Of a stretch of DNA of 64,000 nt, positions 52,271 through 60,694 are shown in pieces. A program made the translations under genes and the position numbers. The notes below the pieces were generated by a model. It had not been told where the DNA came from. It did not search any database and worked only from the letters and a program-made list of their open reading frames with translations. The first letter of the stretch is position 1. Every line of letters starts with the position of its first letter. This stretch comes from Paenibacillus ginsengarvi (GTDB lineage: Bacteria > Bacillota > Bacilli > Paenibacillales > NBRC-103111): NCBI RefSeq assembly GCF_003626695.1, contig NZ_RBAH01000008.1, positions 124,001 to 188,000 of the forward strand. The letters run 5' to 3'.

Positions 52271-52510
52271 CTTTTCGAATATTTGTAATAGTTTAGCAAT
52301 TAACCGCTGCTCTGTAAAGGGGAAGCTTGAATTAATCCTGAATTGATCGCTCAAAACCTCATTTTTCGACCAAAAAAATTGCATTAAATCTATATTTAAT
52401 GCAATTTCGATTTTAACGGACGATTCCTCGTGCTATGATAGATGAGATGAGAGAAAAAGAAGCTATATTTGTCCATTTTGAGGCAGCGGAAGGAGACAGA
52501 GACGTTCGAA
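52271..52510. other. AT-rich gap between the lysK leader and the second recombinase gene
   Basis: Contains the promoter region of the lysK leader (not resolved) and the long palindrome listed next; no gene. Confidence 0.5.
52376..52407. repeat. 14-bp-arm perfect palindrome upstream of the second recombinase gene
   Basis: AAATTGCATTAAAT (52376-52389), loop CTAT, ATTTAATGCAATTT (52394-52407). It can be read as two 11-base arms around a 6-base centre, the Xer-site geometry. It has weak flanking T/A tracts, so it could also be a terminator or operator. Confidence 0.6.
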
Positions 52511-53470
52511 ATGGAGCCCATTTACATAACGGAGCATTATGAGCGCGAGCTGAGCATATTCTCCATTTATATGAAGGACCGCGAATACTCCAAAGATACG
52601 CAGAGCGCCTACCATCATGATATCAAACACTTTTTGCATAGCTTGCAGGGGAAGAGTGTCGCCGAGGCAACGGACATCGATATTATGAAGTTTCTCACAT
52701 CGGTCAGGGAATCGGGAGCCGGCGCCCGTTACCGGAACAGATGCCAGTCGGCGATCCGTCTCTTTTATAATGTATTGATGAAATTTAATGTCGTTAACAA
52801 AAATCCGGCAAGTCAGATTGAAAAAGCGAAGGTGGACAAAAAGCGCCAGCCCACGTATCTGGAGAAGCCGTTTCTTGATGCGTGTATGCAGCTGGTGCAG
52901 GGGAAATATTGGGTTCGCGATATTACGATTATTGCTTTGATGGCCTATGCCGGGCTTCGCGTCAGCGAGATTGTGAGGCTGAATACGATGGACATTGGCA
53001 GCGGCGGTTCACAGATCGGCGTGCTCGGTAAAGGCGAGAAATGGCGCTACATCCCGCTTCCGCCGGAAATGAGCGAGCTGCTGCGACACGCGCTGGCCGA
53101 GCGAAGGCAGCCGCGGAACAAGAAGGATGAGCACGCTTTTTTCGTATCACAGTTCGGACGCCGCATCAGCAAACGGATGGTGCAAACGATTGCGGATAAA
53201 ACATTAACGGCATTAATTAATGAAAACCCTGAGCTGAGAGGGAAAAAACTGTCCGCACATAAACTGCGGCACTCCTTTGCCACGGAATTGCTTCGCAGCG
53301 GCGCGGATTTGAGGGCGGTACAGGAGCTGCTCGGCCACGAGGATATATCCACAACGCAAATCTACACGCATGTTATGGACGAGACGAAGAAACGGGCGAT
53401 GGATCATGTGCGCCCGGCGCTTCCGGTTTCGCTGAAAAGTGGCAGGGGAGCCGTGACGGCTTCCTCCTGA
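52511..53470 (+). CDS. Tyrosine recombinase (XerC/XerD-like integrase)
   Basis: 319 residues from ATG 52511. GGAAGGAG lies 15 nt upstream, which is long, and TTG 52469 is an alternative that adds 14 residues. The N-terminal SAM-like domain is [25 protein letters not shown], with a core-binding fold. Catalytic residues are Arg150 (AYAGLRVSE), Lys174 (LGKGEK), His250 and Arg253 ([10 protein letters not shown]), His276 (LLGHEDIS) and Tyr285 (TQIYTHV). It is clearly a different subfamily from the XerS-like protein. Its role, whether chromosome dimer resolution or mobile-element integration, cannot be told from the sequence. Confidence 0.85.
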   Translation: MEPIYITEHYERELSIFSIYMKDREYSKDTQSAYHHDIKHFLHSLQGKSVAEATDIDIMKFLTSVRESGAGARYRNRCQSAIRLFYNVLMKFNVVNKNPASQIEKAKVDKKRQPTYLEKPFLDACMQLVQGKYWVRDITIIALMAYAGLRVSEIVRLNTMDIGSGGSQIGVLGKGEKWRYIPLPPEMSELLRHALAERRQPRNKKDEHAFFVSQFGRRISKRMVQTIADKTLTALINENPELRGKKLSAHKLRHSFATELLRSGADLRAVQELLGHEDISTTQIYTHVMDETKKRAMDHVRPALPVSLKSGRGAVTASS

Positions 53471-53590
53471 AGCTGATTTAGAAATAATATTTCTTCGAAT
53501 GGTCCTGTGTATGGTAAAATGTTACTGGAAACAAGTGTGATTGGACTTGCTTGAGAAGTTACCTATACGGCGAAAAGGACGTGTCGACTT

Positions 53591-54514
53591 ATGGCAGTTC
53601 ATCGTTTCAAACCGGAAGTGTATTGGAATACGATCGGCTCGCATGCACCGGCGCTTCATGTGAATAGCGGCGATACGGTGGAAACGACGACAGTTGATGC
53701 ACGAGGCTGGGACGAGCAAGGAGAGCAGGCTGCCGCAAGAGGCAATCCGATGACCGGACCGATTTACGTAAATGGCGCCGAGCCCGGGGACACGCTGGCC
53801 GTGCGATTCGATAGCATTGTGCCTAACCGAAGCTGGGCGTGGGCTTCCGACGTACTGGCTCCGAATGTTGTCGATCCGGAATACTTGGCCAAGCTGCCGG
53901 CAGCGAACATATGCCGCTGGAATGTGAACGCCGCGGAAGGTTATGCGGAGCTGGATCAGGCGGAAGGGAGCTACTGGGCAGGAAGGCGGCTGCCGCTACG
54001 CCCGTTCCTCGGCTGTTTTGGCGTGGCGCCCGCAAGAGGCCAAGCGATTTCCACATCCACATCAGGCGAGCACGGCGGCAATATGGATTACCGCGGCTTC
54101 GTCGCCGGCGTGACGGCCTATTTTCCGGTATTTGCCGAAGGGGCGCTTCTTCACCTGGGGGACGGTCATGCGGTGCAGGGAGACGGCGAAATCGCCGGGA
54201 CGGGCCTGGAAATATCCATGAACGTTACGTTCACCGTTTACGTTCTGAAAGGACGGAAGAGCGGCTGGCCTCGCGGTGAGACGGCCGATCACATTTTTAC
54301 TGTAGGCAATGCCAAGCCGCTCGATTATGCGCTTCAGTACGCCACGACGGAGATGCTGATCAGGCTGACCGGAGAATACGGCCTTTCCGCCCAGGATGCG
54401 AGTCAGCTGCTCGGACAAACGGTGGAATACGATGTCGCCAACATCTACAATCCGGCGTATTCGCTCGTGTGCAAAATCCATAAACGCTGGCTGCCGGACG
54501 CTGCCCGGACGTAA
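53591..54514 (+). CDS. Acetamidase/formamidase family protein
   Basis: 307 residues. Family marks: GPIYVNGAEPGDTLAV (the first metal-binding beta-hairpin region), HGGNMDYRG, and LHLGDGHAVQGDGEIAGTGLE, which carries the conserved His and acidic residues of the active site. Members hydrolyse formamide or acetamide to ammonia and the acid. The protein is cytoplasmic and on its own, with a terminator 28 bp downstream. The exact amide substrate is unknown. Confidence 0.92.
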   Translation: MAVHRFKPEVYWNTIGSHAPALHVNSGDTVETTTVDARGWDEQGEQAAARGNPMTGPIYVNGAEPGDTLAVRFDSIVPNRSWAWASDVLAPNVVDPEYLAKLPAANICRWNVNAAEGYAELDQAEGSYWAGRRLPLRPFLGCFGVAPARGQAISTSTSGEHGGNMDYRGFVAGVTAYFPVFAEGALLHLGDGHAVQGDGEIAGTGLEISMNVTFTVYVLKGRKSGWPRGETADHIFTVGNAKPLDYALQYATTEMLIRLTGEYGLSAQDASQLLGQTVEYDVANIYNPAYSLVCKIHKRWLPDAART

Positions 54515-54542
54515 ACCGACTGCCATACAATGACAAAGAAAG

Positions 54543-54577
54543 AGACGGAGATACCTTGCGGTATTTCTGTCTTTTTT
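54543..54577 (+). terminator. Rho-independent terminator of the acetamidase-family gene
   Basis: AGACGGAGATACC, loop TTGC, GGTATTTCTGTCT: 13 pairs including G-U, then TTTTTT. Confidence 0.8.
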
Positions 54578-54679
54578 GGTTCGAGGGGGGAGTGTCAAAT
54601 AGTTGCTTGTTCGACGAGTATGCTCATAAGATTAACGTGATTAAATAAAATTGATGAGTATGCAACTTGCAATATGGAA

Positions 54680-54708
54680 TTGAAGTTTAGGAACATCCGT
54701 TCTATAAT
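54680..54708 (+). promoter_or_regulatory. Sigma-A promoter for the small protein gene at 54854
   Basis: TTGAAG (54680-54685), 17-bp spacer, TATAAT (54703-54708), leaving a leader of about 140 nt. Confidence 0.6.
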
Positions 54709-54853
54709 TGGTATATTCGCCGTCTTGTAATCGGCCTCTTTCAAAAAAAGAATGAGACCTGGGCCGCCATAATATGATAGAGTAGAAGGACGGCATCAAG
54801 CCACGGGGATTGTACATACATGATTGGATGGATGGGTGGAACGCGCATAACTT

Positions 54854-55051
54854 ATGAGGCCTTTAACGACGAATGTTCATTTATTTACAGCGGCGATCGA
54901 CAAGCGGCTAGTGCTCGTATTTGAAGAGGGCGTATTGATCGGCAGCGGCGTCATCGAGGAAATAACCGAAGAGGCCATCAAAATACGCAATATACCGTAT
55001 CCCCGCGATACGTGCAGGTTTGCTCTCGTTCCAAGCTCGGCCGCTTATTAA
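54854..55051 (+). CDS. Small hypothetical protein
   Basis: 65 residues with a beta-rich look (KRLVLVFEEGVLIGSGVIEE) and no TM or known motif. The Shine-Dalgarno GGTGGA is 14 nt upstream and weak. A clear promoter 146 bp before it and amphipathic, codon-like composition support a real gene, but modestly. No function can be proposed. Confidence 0.5.
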   Translation: MRPLTTNVHLFTAAIDKRLVLVFEEGVLIGSGVIEEITEEAIKIRNIPYPRDTCRFALVPSSAAY

Positions 55052-55194
55052 GACCGGTCGCTGTTTGTGTTGGGAGCGGGGAAGGGCTCGTCGGACTAAG
55101 ATCCGGCGAGTTTTTTTGCATAACGGCATATCTCCTTACTGCTATTTATTCGATTCTGAATTGAGTTCATTAATGTCATTAAATAAAAGAAAGG

Positions 55195-55246
55195 GAGGCT
55201 GTGATTTGTTTACATAACAAATAATATGTAAACAAATCACAGCCTC
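55195..55246 (-). terminator. 22-bp-arm palindrome, probable terminator of the Crp-like gene, containing dif-like site C
   Basis: GAGGCTGTGATTTG leading into TTTACATA pairs perfectly with TATGTAAA leading into CAAATCACAGCCTC, with an 8-base centre. On the minus strand it starts at the last two bases of the Crp-like stop codon and is followed by CCTTTCTTTTATTT, as in a terminator. Inside it, 55207-55234 reads as arms TGTTTACATAA and ATATGTAAACA around CAAATA, closely like dif-like sites A and B. Confidence 0.7.
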
Positions 55247-55934
55247 ATTCGTAACGCAAACCATTCGATAGCTGGTCCAGGCGGTTCCAGTCCAGCACTT
55301 TCATTCGTTTTCGCTCCTTGTTGACAATGCCGGTCTCGCAAAGATTCCGGATGACGCGATTCAAGTGTCGGGAGGTAGTGCCAAGCAGCGAGGCGATCTC
55401 ATGGCTGTGCGGCGTTTGAAGTTCTTTGCCGAACTCGCGCTCGGAGCGGATCGTGAGCATATATCCCGCAAATCGTTCCTCGACCGAGGCAAGCGCGTTC
55501 GTGCGAGAGGCGGTTGTGCAAGTTTGCAGCTTGTAGGCGAGATGACGCAGAAGCTCGTTTAGAAACTGGCAGTCCTGCATCAGATGTGCTTTGACATAAC
55601 GGATGTCCATGTACAAAAACCGCGACTCCGTAACGGCCTCCACCTGCGATTGTACGGCCACGCCGCGGATCAGCTCGATGTCGCCGAATAAAGCGAACGG
55701 GTGGCAGAAGCGCAGCAGCAAGCTTTTTCCCGTCCCGATGCTGGACGATACTTTGGTCCTGCCGTCTACCTGGATGTACAGCCCGTCCAAGGCGTCGCCC
55801 TCGCGAAGCACGACTTCGTTGCGCTCGTATATCCGAAGCTGAAACGGGACGGATGCGGGCAAGTTGCACAATCGCTCGATGTCGGCATGCGTCGTATAAC
55901 GGATCAGTTCCGCCTGGTCGTGAATTATTTTCAT
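55245..55934 (-). CDS. Crp/Fnr-family transcriptional regulator
   Basis: 229 residues. The N-terminal cNMP-binding-like beta barrel (YERNEVVLREGDALDGLYIQVDG; HPFALFGDIELIRG) lacks the full cAMP phosphate-binding cassette. The C-terminal winged HTH is HSHEIASLLGTTSRHLNRVI. The chain is like YeiL-type regulators; two Cys (CQFLNE; CTTAS) could be redox-sensing, unproven. AAGGAG is 7 nt before the ATG. A palindrome 15 bp upstream may be its own operator. Divergent from the HAD phosphatase gene. Confidence 0.88.
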   Translation of the reverse strand: MKIIHDQAELIRYTTHADIERLCNLPASVPFQLRIYERNEVVLREGDALDGLYIQVDGRTKVSSSIGTGKSLLLRFCHPFALFGDIELIRGVAVQSQVEAVTESRFLYMDIRYVKAHLMQDCQFLNELLRHLAYKLQTCTTASRTNALASVEERFAGYMLTIRSEREFGKELQTPHSHEIASLLGTTSRHLNRVIRNLCETGIVNKERKRMKVLDWNRLDQLSNGLRYE

Positions 55935-55948
55935 CGGATTCTCCTTTT

Positions 55949-55962
55949 AGGACATCTGTCCT
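55949..55962. promoter_or_regulatory. Palindromic operator in the crp/HAD divergent gap
   Basis: AGGACA, TC, TGTCCT is a perfect 6-2-6 inverted repeat inside A/T tracts, 15 bp from the Crp-like start codon. A likely site for that regulator or for divergent control. Confidence 0.45.
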
Positions 55963-56022
55963 TTTTATCTTACAGGAAATTGCTATCATAAGTAAGAGAT
56001 GCGTAGGGGAGCTGACGAGTAG

Positions 56023-56763
56023 ATGCGAGCGGTATTCGATTTGGACGGGACGATATGTTTTGCAGGAAAGCCTTTGAGTAAACAGGTAGTGCGGGTGCTG
56101 GAAGCCGCCGAAGCTAACGGTCATGAGCTAATTTTCGCCTCGGCGAGGCCGATTCGCGATTTATTGCCGGTACTGCCGGCTGTGTTTCAACATCATGCGC
56201 TGGTCGGCGGTAACGGTGCGTTTGTCGCTGCCGGCGGTCGCATCATTTCCACGATCCATTTCGATCCGGGCGTCGCCGAAGCGATCATGGCTCTTCTGCA
56301 TAAATACGGTGTTCCCTATATGGCCGACGGCGAATGGGACTACGCCTATACCGGACATCCCGATCATCCGCTTCGCCGAAAAGTAGACCCAAAGGGGCGG
56401 GCGACATGTGTGCCTATCGGGAAGCTGGCGGCGGAACTTGTAAAAGTAGCGGTGCTGGACGATTCGGATCGCCTCGCGGGGGAACTGGAGAAATTGCCTG
56501 TCGTCATTCATAAACACGGCAGCGAGGGGATCATCGATATCAGCCCGGAAGGTGTGGATAAATGGGCGGGGCTGCAAAAGCTCGGCGTTACACCGAACTC
56601 TTATATCGCATTCGGCAACGACGCAAACGACATCGCGATGTTCCGTCATGCACGGCATTCCGTATGCGTGGGTAACTATAACGAGTTGGCGCAGATGGCA
56701 GCCGAACAGGTACACGGCGATGAGGCGAGCGTCATCCAGAAAATAGCTGAGCTGGTCGGATAA
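56023..56763 (+). CDS. HAD-superfamily phosphatase, Cof type
   Basis: 246 residues. Motif I is FDLDGTICF with both nucleophile and acid Asp. Motif II is FASARPIRDL. A cap of the C2 (Cof/YkrA) type occupies about residues 80-180. Motif IV is AFGNDANDIAMF. Such enzymes dephosphorylate sugar phosphates, nucleotides or cofactors such as pyridoxal phosphate; the substrate is not predictable. The ATG 56023 has GGGGAG 12 nt upstream. Terminator follows. Confidence 0.9.
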   Translation: MRAVFDLDGTICFAGKPLSKQVVRVLEAAEANGHELIFASARPIRDLLPVLPAVFQHHALVGGNGAFVAAGGRIISTIHFDPGVAEAIMALLHKYGVPYMADGEWDYAYTGHPDHPLRRKVDPKGRATCVPIGKLAAELVKVAVLDDSDRLAGELEKLPVVIHKHGSEGIIDISPEGVDKWAGLQKLGVTPNSYIAFGNDANDIAMFRHARHSVCVGNYNELAQMAAEQVHGDEASVIQKIAELVG

Positions 56764-56780
56764 TCGAAATGAAAACATCG

Positions 56781-56815
56781 AAGCGGCATCCCAATGGGGA
56801 GAGGTGCCGCTTTTT
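56781..56815 (+). terminator. Rho-independent terminator of the HAD phosphatase gene
   Basis: AAGCGGCA and TGCCGCTT flank an inner CCC/GGG pair, followed by TTT. Confidence 0.75.
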
Positions 56816-56888
56816 AACATGCATGAAAATGCTCCTTTTGGGCACGATACCAATGCGAATTGTGATCCAGTATTTGGGGGGATCGAAG

Positions 56889-57965
56889 ATGGAGTCCGCC
56901 TTTTCAAGACCGCAAATTGTATTTATGCTGCTGCTGTCGCTGGGCATCTCGAATCATGTGTTTATTATTCCTCATCTGATCCAAGCAGCTGGCCGGGACG
57001 CCTGGATCAGCATTTTGCTCGGATATGCGGTGTTGATAGGCTGGAGCTTCATTCTGATCCGTGTGCTTAAGTCGATGGGAACTTCTTTGTTCAGCGATTG
57101 GCTGCACGCGCGGATCGGTCTGTGGGGTGGATGGATGTTTCGCGTTCTGTTGCTGCTCTACATTCTCGTATTGGCAGTTATGATCGTCTTCGATACAACG
57201 AGAAACATCGACATCTATTTACTGCCCAAAACGCCAAACACCGTCGTCGTGGTCAGCTTCGTGCTCATTTCGTACTGGGCGGCCAGCGCGGGACTTAAGA
57301 CGATTGTGTACATGTCCGCTGTGCTGCTTCCGATTGTATGGCTGCTTGGGATTGGAATATCGATTTTTACAATGGGCAGCAAAGATTACGGTATCATGTT
57401 TCCGATATGGGCCGAGGGGCTCCGCCCGAACTTGAATGGAAGCGTGATCGTAGTCGGCGGCAGCGTGGAGCTGCTCTTGCTGCTCCTGATCCAGCATAAT
57501 ATGCGAAGGCCGGTCGATTACAAGACATTATTCGTGCTGCTCACGCTGCTCGTCGGACTTATTGCCGGGCCGACGTTCGGGTCACTCAGCGCATTCGGTC
57601 CTGCGGAAGCGGGCAATATGCGGATTCCCGCCTTTGAGCAGTGGAGGCTGCTGATGCTCGGCGACTATATTTCCCATGTCGACTTTCTGGCCGCGTTTCA
57701 ATTGATGTCGGGCAGTGTAACGCGAACCGCGCTGCTTGTTCATTTGCTGCCGCAACTGCTTACGGGGCGATCAGGGAAATTCCGACAGACGATCATGGTA
57801 GTCGGTGCCGCGATTGCTTCGATACCCTCGCTGCTGCAAGTCAGCGATATTACGATGCAGGGCGCGATTCACAACTATTTTTATCTGTCTTCGTTCCTGT
57901 TCGGCATCGTGCTTATAACGGGTCTCTTTGCAATTACTTGTATCAAGCGGAAGAAAGGAGCGTAA
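56889..57965 (+). CDS. Spore germinant receptor B subunit (GerAB/GerKB-type transporter-like)
   Basis: 358 residues from ATG 56889 with GGGGGG 8 nt upstream; the frame open to 56769 crosses the previous terminator. About ten hydrophobic helices, of the APC-superfamily GerB fold. In germinant receptors this subunit binds the small-molecule germinant in the spore inner membrane. First gene of a gerB-gerA-gerC operon; the next gene starts 3 bp after the stop. Confidence 0.92.
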   Translation: MESAFSRPQIVFMLLLSLGISNHVFIIPHLIQAAGRDAWISILLGYAVLIGWSFILIRVLKSMGTSLFSDWLHARIGLWGGWMFRVLLLLYILVLAVMIVFDTTRNIDIYLLPKTPNTVVVVSFVLISYWAASAGLKTIVYMSAVLLPIVWLLGIGISIFTMGSKDYGIMFPIWAEGLRPNLNGSVIVVGGSVELLLLLLIQHNMRRPVDYKTLFVLLTLLVGLIAGPTFGSLSAFGPAEAGNMRIPAFEQWRLLMLGDYISHVDFLAAFQLMSGSVTRTALLVHLLPQLLTGRSGKFRQTIMVVGAAIASIPSLLQVSDITMQGAIHNYFYLSSFLFGIVLITGLFAITCIKRKKGA

Positions 57966-57968
57966 AGA

Positions 57969-59456
57969 ATGGGAGAAGCGCAGGCAATGGAAGAAACGAA
58001 GCTGTTCGCCGAGCTGGAGTCGCATTTGCGCGGCGGTACGATGCGGCCGGAGCAGCTCCGGCAAGTTTTGGCCAGCTATTGCGATATTTTGTTTCCGCCG
58101 CCGCCGTTACCGGAATTGTCGGGGAAGTTAACCGCGTTTTATTGCGAAGGAATGGTGGATAAAACCGAGCTGAACAAGTTTTTCGTCCCCATATGCTTGT
58201 TTGCAAGCCGGCGGGCGTCGGAACCCGAAGAGGCTTCCGCCGACTCAGATTCCATGCTGCCTGTATTCGTCCGGAAACATTCGATTCAAGACATGGTGTC
58301 CGGCTTGTTCGGAGGCCAGCTGATCGTATACGAAACGGGCCGCACGTATTTCTGGATGTTCGATATTGCTCATATTCCGCAGAGGGCTCTGCAAGAATCC
58401 AGTACGGAAATTTCGATCAAAGGGCCGAAAGACGCGTTTACCGAAGAACTGATTACGAATCTCGGCCTTATTCGGAAACGGATGCAGACGGGTCTGCTGT
58501 TCAGCGAGCAGTTCGTTGCCGGCAGCTTGAGCAAAACCCGCATCGCACTCGTCTACTTGAAGCACCAGGCGAATCCGGATATGCTCGCCGAAGCCCGCAA
58601 AAGGCTGGATACCCTTCAAACGGAAAGCGTACTGAGCAGCGGCCAGCTCGAACAATGGTTGTCCAACCGGACGTTTTCGCTGTTCCCTCTGATCGATTAC
58701 ATCGGCCGTCCGGATTATGTGATCGAGACGCTGCTGCGCGGCAGGTTCGTCATCCTTGTCGACGGCTCTCCTATGGCTCTGATCGGGCCGGCCAACTTTC
58801 TCGAGCTTCTGAAAACGCCGGAGGACGTCCATTCTCCATATTACTATGTCATGTTCCAAAGAGCGCTGCGGCTGATCGGTCTCATCCTCAGCATTTATTT
58901 GCCGGGCTTCTGGCTTGCGATTGCCACCGTCAATCTGGATCAAATTCCGCTCGCGCTTCTGTCCACGGTTGTCCTTTCAAGGGAAGGCGTGCCGTTTCCG
59001 ATGATTCTGGAAGGGCTGCTTTTGCTGTTTCTGTTCGAGTTGCTGCGGGAAGCCGGCATACGGCTGCCGAAAGCCGTCGGACAGACGGTCGGAATCGTCG
59101 GCGGCCTCATCATCGGAGAATCGCTTATCCGCGCCGGTCTGGCTTCGCCGACACTGCTTGTCGTCGTGGCGATTGCGGCGGTCGCCACATTTTCCCTCGT
59201 CAATCAGTCGCTCTCGGGTACGGTCAGCATATTGAGGGTGTTCATCATGCTCGTATCCGCGTTCCTCGGCATTTATGGTTTTTTGCTGGGGATGCTTGCG
59301 ATCCTGATTTATTTGTCCAGGCTGGAGAGCTTCGGTATCGCTTATCTGGAGCCGGTGTCCTCCTTGCGCTGGAAAAAATGGCCGGCCGCCTTTTTGTCCA
59401 ACCCGTTCCGAAGATTCCATTTCTCGACCTCGATGATCAAAAAACCGAAAAAGTGA
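57969..59456 (+). CDS. Spore germinant receptor A subunit (GerA family)
   Basis: 495 residues. A large N-terminal cytoplasmic domain, about residues 60-285, has marks of GerAA proteins (RPDYVIETLLRGRFVILVDGSPMALIGPANF; VHSPYYYVMFQRALRLIGLI). Five or so TM helices follow, with REAGIRLPKAVGQTVGIVGG and GESLIRAGLASPTLLVVVAI, which are near-invariant in the family. AAAGGAG is 8 nt before the ATG. It multimerises with the B subunit to form the receptor channel. Confidence 0.95.
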   Translation: MGEAQAMEETKLFAELESHLRGGTMRPEQLRQVLASYCDILFPPPPLPELSGKLTAFYCEGMVDKTELNKFFVPICLFASRRASEPEEASADSDSMLPVFVRKHSIQDMVSGLFGGQLIVYETGRTYFWMFDIAHIPQRALQESSTEISIKGPKDAFTEELITNLGLIRKRMQTGLLFSEQFVAGSLSKTRIALVYLKHQANPDMLAEARKRLDTLQTESVLSSGQLEQWLSNRTFSLFPLIDYIGRPDYVIETLLRGRFVILVDGSPMALIGPANFLELLKTPEDVHSPYYYVMFQRALRLIGLILSIYLPGFWLAIATVNLDQIPLALLSTVVLSREGVPFPMILEGLLLLFLFELLREAGIRLPKAVGQTVGIVGGLIIGESLIRAGLASPTLLVVVAIAAVATFSLVNQSLSGTVSILRVFIMLVSAFLGIYGFLLGMLAILIYLSRLESFGIAYLEPVSSLRWKKWPAAFLSNPFRRFHFSTSMIKKPKK

Positions 59457-59464
59457 GAGAAGCG

Positions 59465-60634
59465 ATGCGCAAACGGATTAACGTTATACTTGCCTTGGCC
59501 TTGTTGATGCTTGGTGCAGGCTGCAGCACCGATATGAAAAATATTGAGAAATTGAACTATGCCAATGCGATCGGGGTCGACTTCAAAGACGGCAACTATC
59601 ACTGCTATATCCAGTCTATTGATTTCCAAAGCGTAGCCAAAACGTCGGACGGCCAAAAAGGACCAGGTAAAATATGGATTGGAGAAGGCATAGGAAGCAA
59701 CTTGGAGGATGCCTTGTTTCAGACCTACGAGTCGGCCCAAGAGCGCATAATTTGGGGACACGTCACGGCCATTGTCATTAGCGAAAATGCGATAAAAGAA
59801 GGCATTATCGGCATTTACGACAGTTTTAGCAGGTATTACGAATTTCGGCTGACACCATGGATATTCGCCACAAGGGAATCCGTCAAGGACATTTTTTCGG
59901 CAACCGGTTTTTTCGAACGCTCGCCGCTTAATTCGATTCTTCACGAGCCGAAGAGCATCCATTCCCAGTCGTCTTACGTCACCCCGATCAGGCTTCATAC
60001 TTTGATCAGACAAACCAACGAACCGGGGTTTACATCGTGTATTCCGTCGCTTGCGATCAACAAGAAGATGTGGACGGAAAAAAAGAAGCAAGAGCCGAAG
60101 CTGAGGATCGACGGGGCGGTTTTTCTCAAAAACGAATCGTTCAAAAGCTATATTCCGCTTGAGAAGCTGTCCGGTCTTCGCTGGGTTCGTCCAGGCACGA
60201 TCCGCGCGGGCATATCCGTGCCGGACCCGAAACATCCTTCCGTGCAAATTGCCATCGAAAATCCGAAGCGGCGTCTGCAATATTCCGGGAATGGAGACGG
60301 ACCGCGGTTCGATTTACGGGTGAAGGGGACGGGGTATACCGTGAGCCGGATCAAAAACGATTTGGTGAGTTTGAGCCTGCTGACTTCGATGACGGAAAGT
60401 GCGATCGAAAAAGAAATTCGCGATTTGTACAAGCTCGGTATCGAGAAAAAGACGGATGTGCTCAACATGGAATACGATCTGTTCCGTTATCAGCACAAAA
60501 AGTGGAAGGAGCTGACCGGGGGTGAGAACGTCCTGCTTACCGATGAGGCGCTGCAGGATGTTACGGTCGACATCAATATAGAGCATACGAGCACGGAGAA
60601 AAACGAGCGGGTGCGGGGGGCGGCTCGGCATTGA
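59465..60634 (+). CDS. Spore germinant receptor C subunit, Ger(x)C lipoprotein
   Basis: 389 residues from ATG 59465, 8 bp after gerA; the frame open far upstream is gerA in another frame. Lipobox LLMLGAGCST. The Ger(x)C marks are LNYANAIGVDF, ERIIWGHVTAIVISE, FRLTPWIFATR and IDGAVFLKNE. Near the end, SAIEKEIRDLYKLG and KKWKEL match the C-terminal domain. The lipoprotein sits on the outer face of the spore inner membrane and is needed for receptor function. Confidence 0.94.
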   Translation: MRKRINVILALALLMLGAGCSTDMKNIEKLNYANAIGVDFKDGNYHCYIQSIDFQSVAKTSDGQKGPGKIWIGEGIGSNLEDALFQTYESAQERIIWGHVTAIVISENAIKEGIIGIYDSFSRYYEFRLTPWIFATRESVKDIFSATGFFERSPLNSILHEPKSIHSQSSYVTPIRLHTLIRQTNEPGFTSCIPSLAINKKMWTEKKKQEPKLRIDGAVFLKNESFKSYIPLEKLSGLRWVRPGTIRAGISVPDPKHPSVQIAIENPKRRLQYSGNGDGPRFDLRVKGTGYTVSRIKNDLVSLSLLTSMTESAIEKEIRDLYKLGIEKKTDVLNMEYDLFRYQHKKWKELTGGENVLLTDEALQDVTVDINIEHTSTEKNERVRGAARH

Positions 60635-60650
60635 AGGTGTAGGAGTATTA

Positions 60651-60683
60651 AAAGCGACCTTACCCTAAGGTCGCTTTGTTTCT
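60651..60683 (+). terminator. Rho-independent terminator of the ger operon
   Basis: AAAGCGACCTTA, loop CCC, TAAGGTCGCTTT, then GTTTCTC. Twelve perfect pairs. Confidence 0.8.
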
Positions 60684-60694
60684 CACACGTTTGT

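Larger units (their letters stand above)
54515..54853. other. Intergenic region with terminator and promoter
   Basis: Apart from the terminator at 54543 and the promoter at 54680, the 339 bp contain AT-rich DNA and no convincing gene. Short frames such as the one from ATG 54821 have no ribosome binding site. Confidence 0.5.

Noticed and set aside
45022..53470. Prophage or conjugative element suggested by two tyrosine recombinases
   Set aside because: No phage structural, replication, excisionase-repressor or conjugation genes lie between them and no tRNA attachment site is seen. Xer-type site-specific exchange explains the region better.
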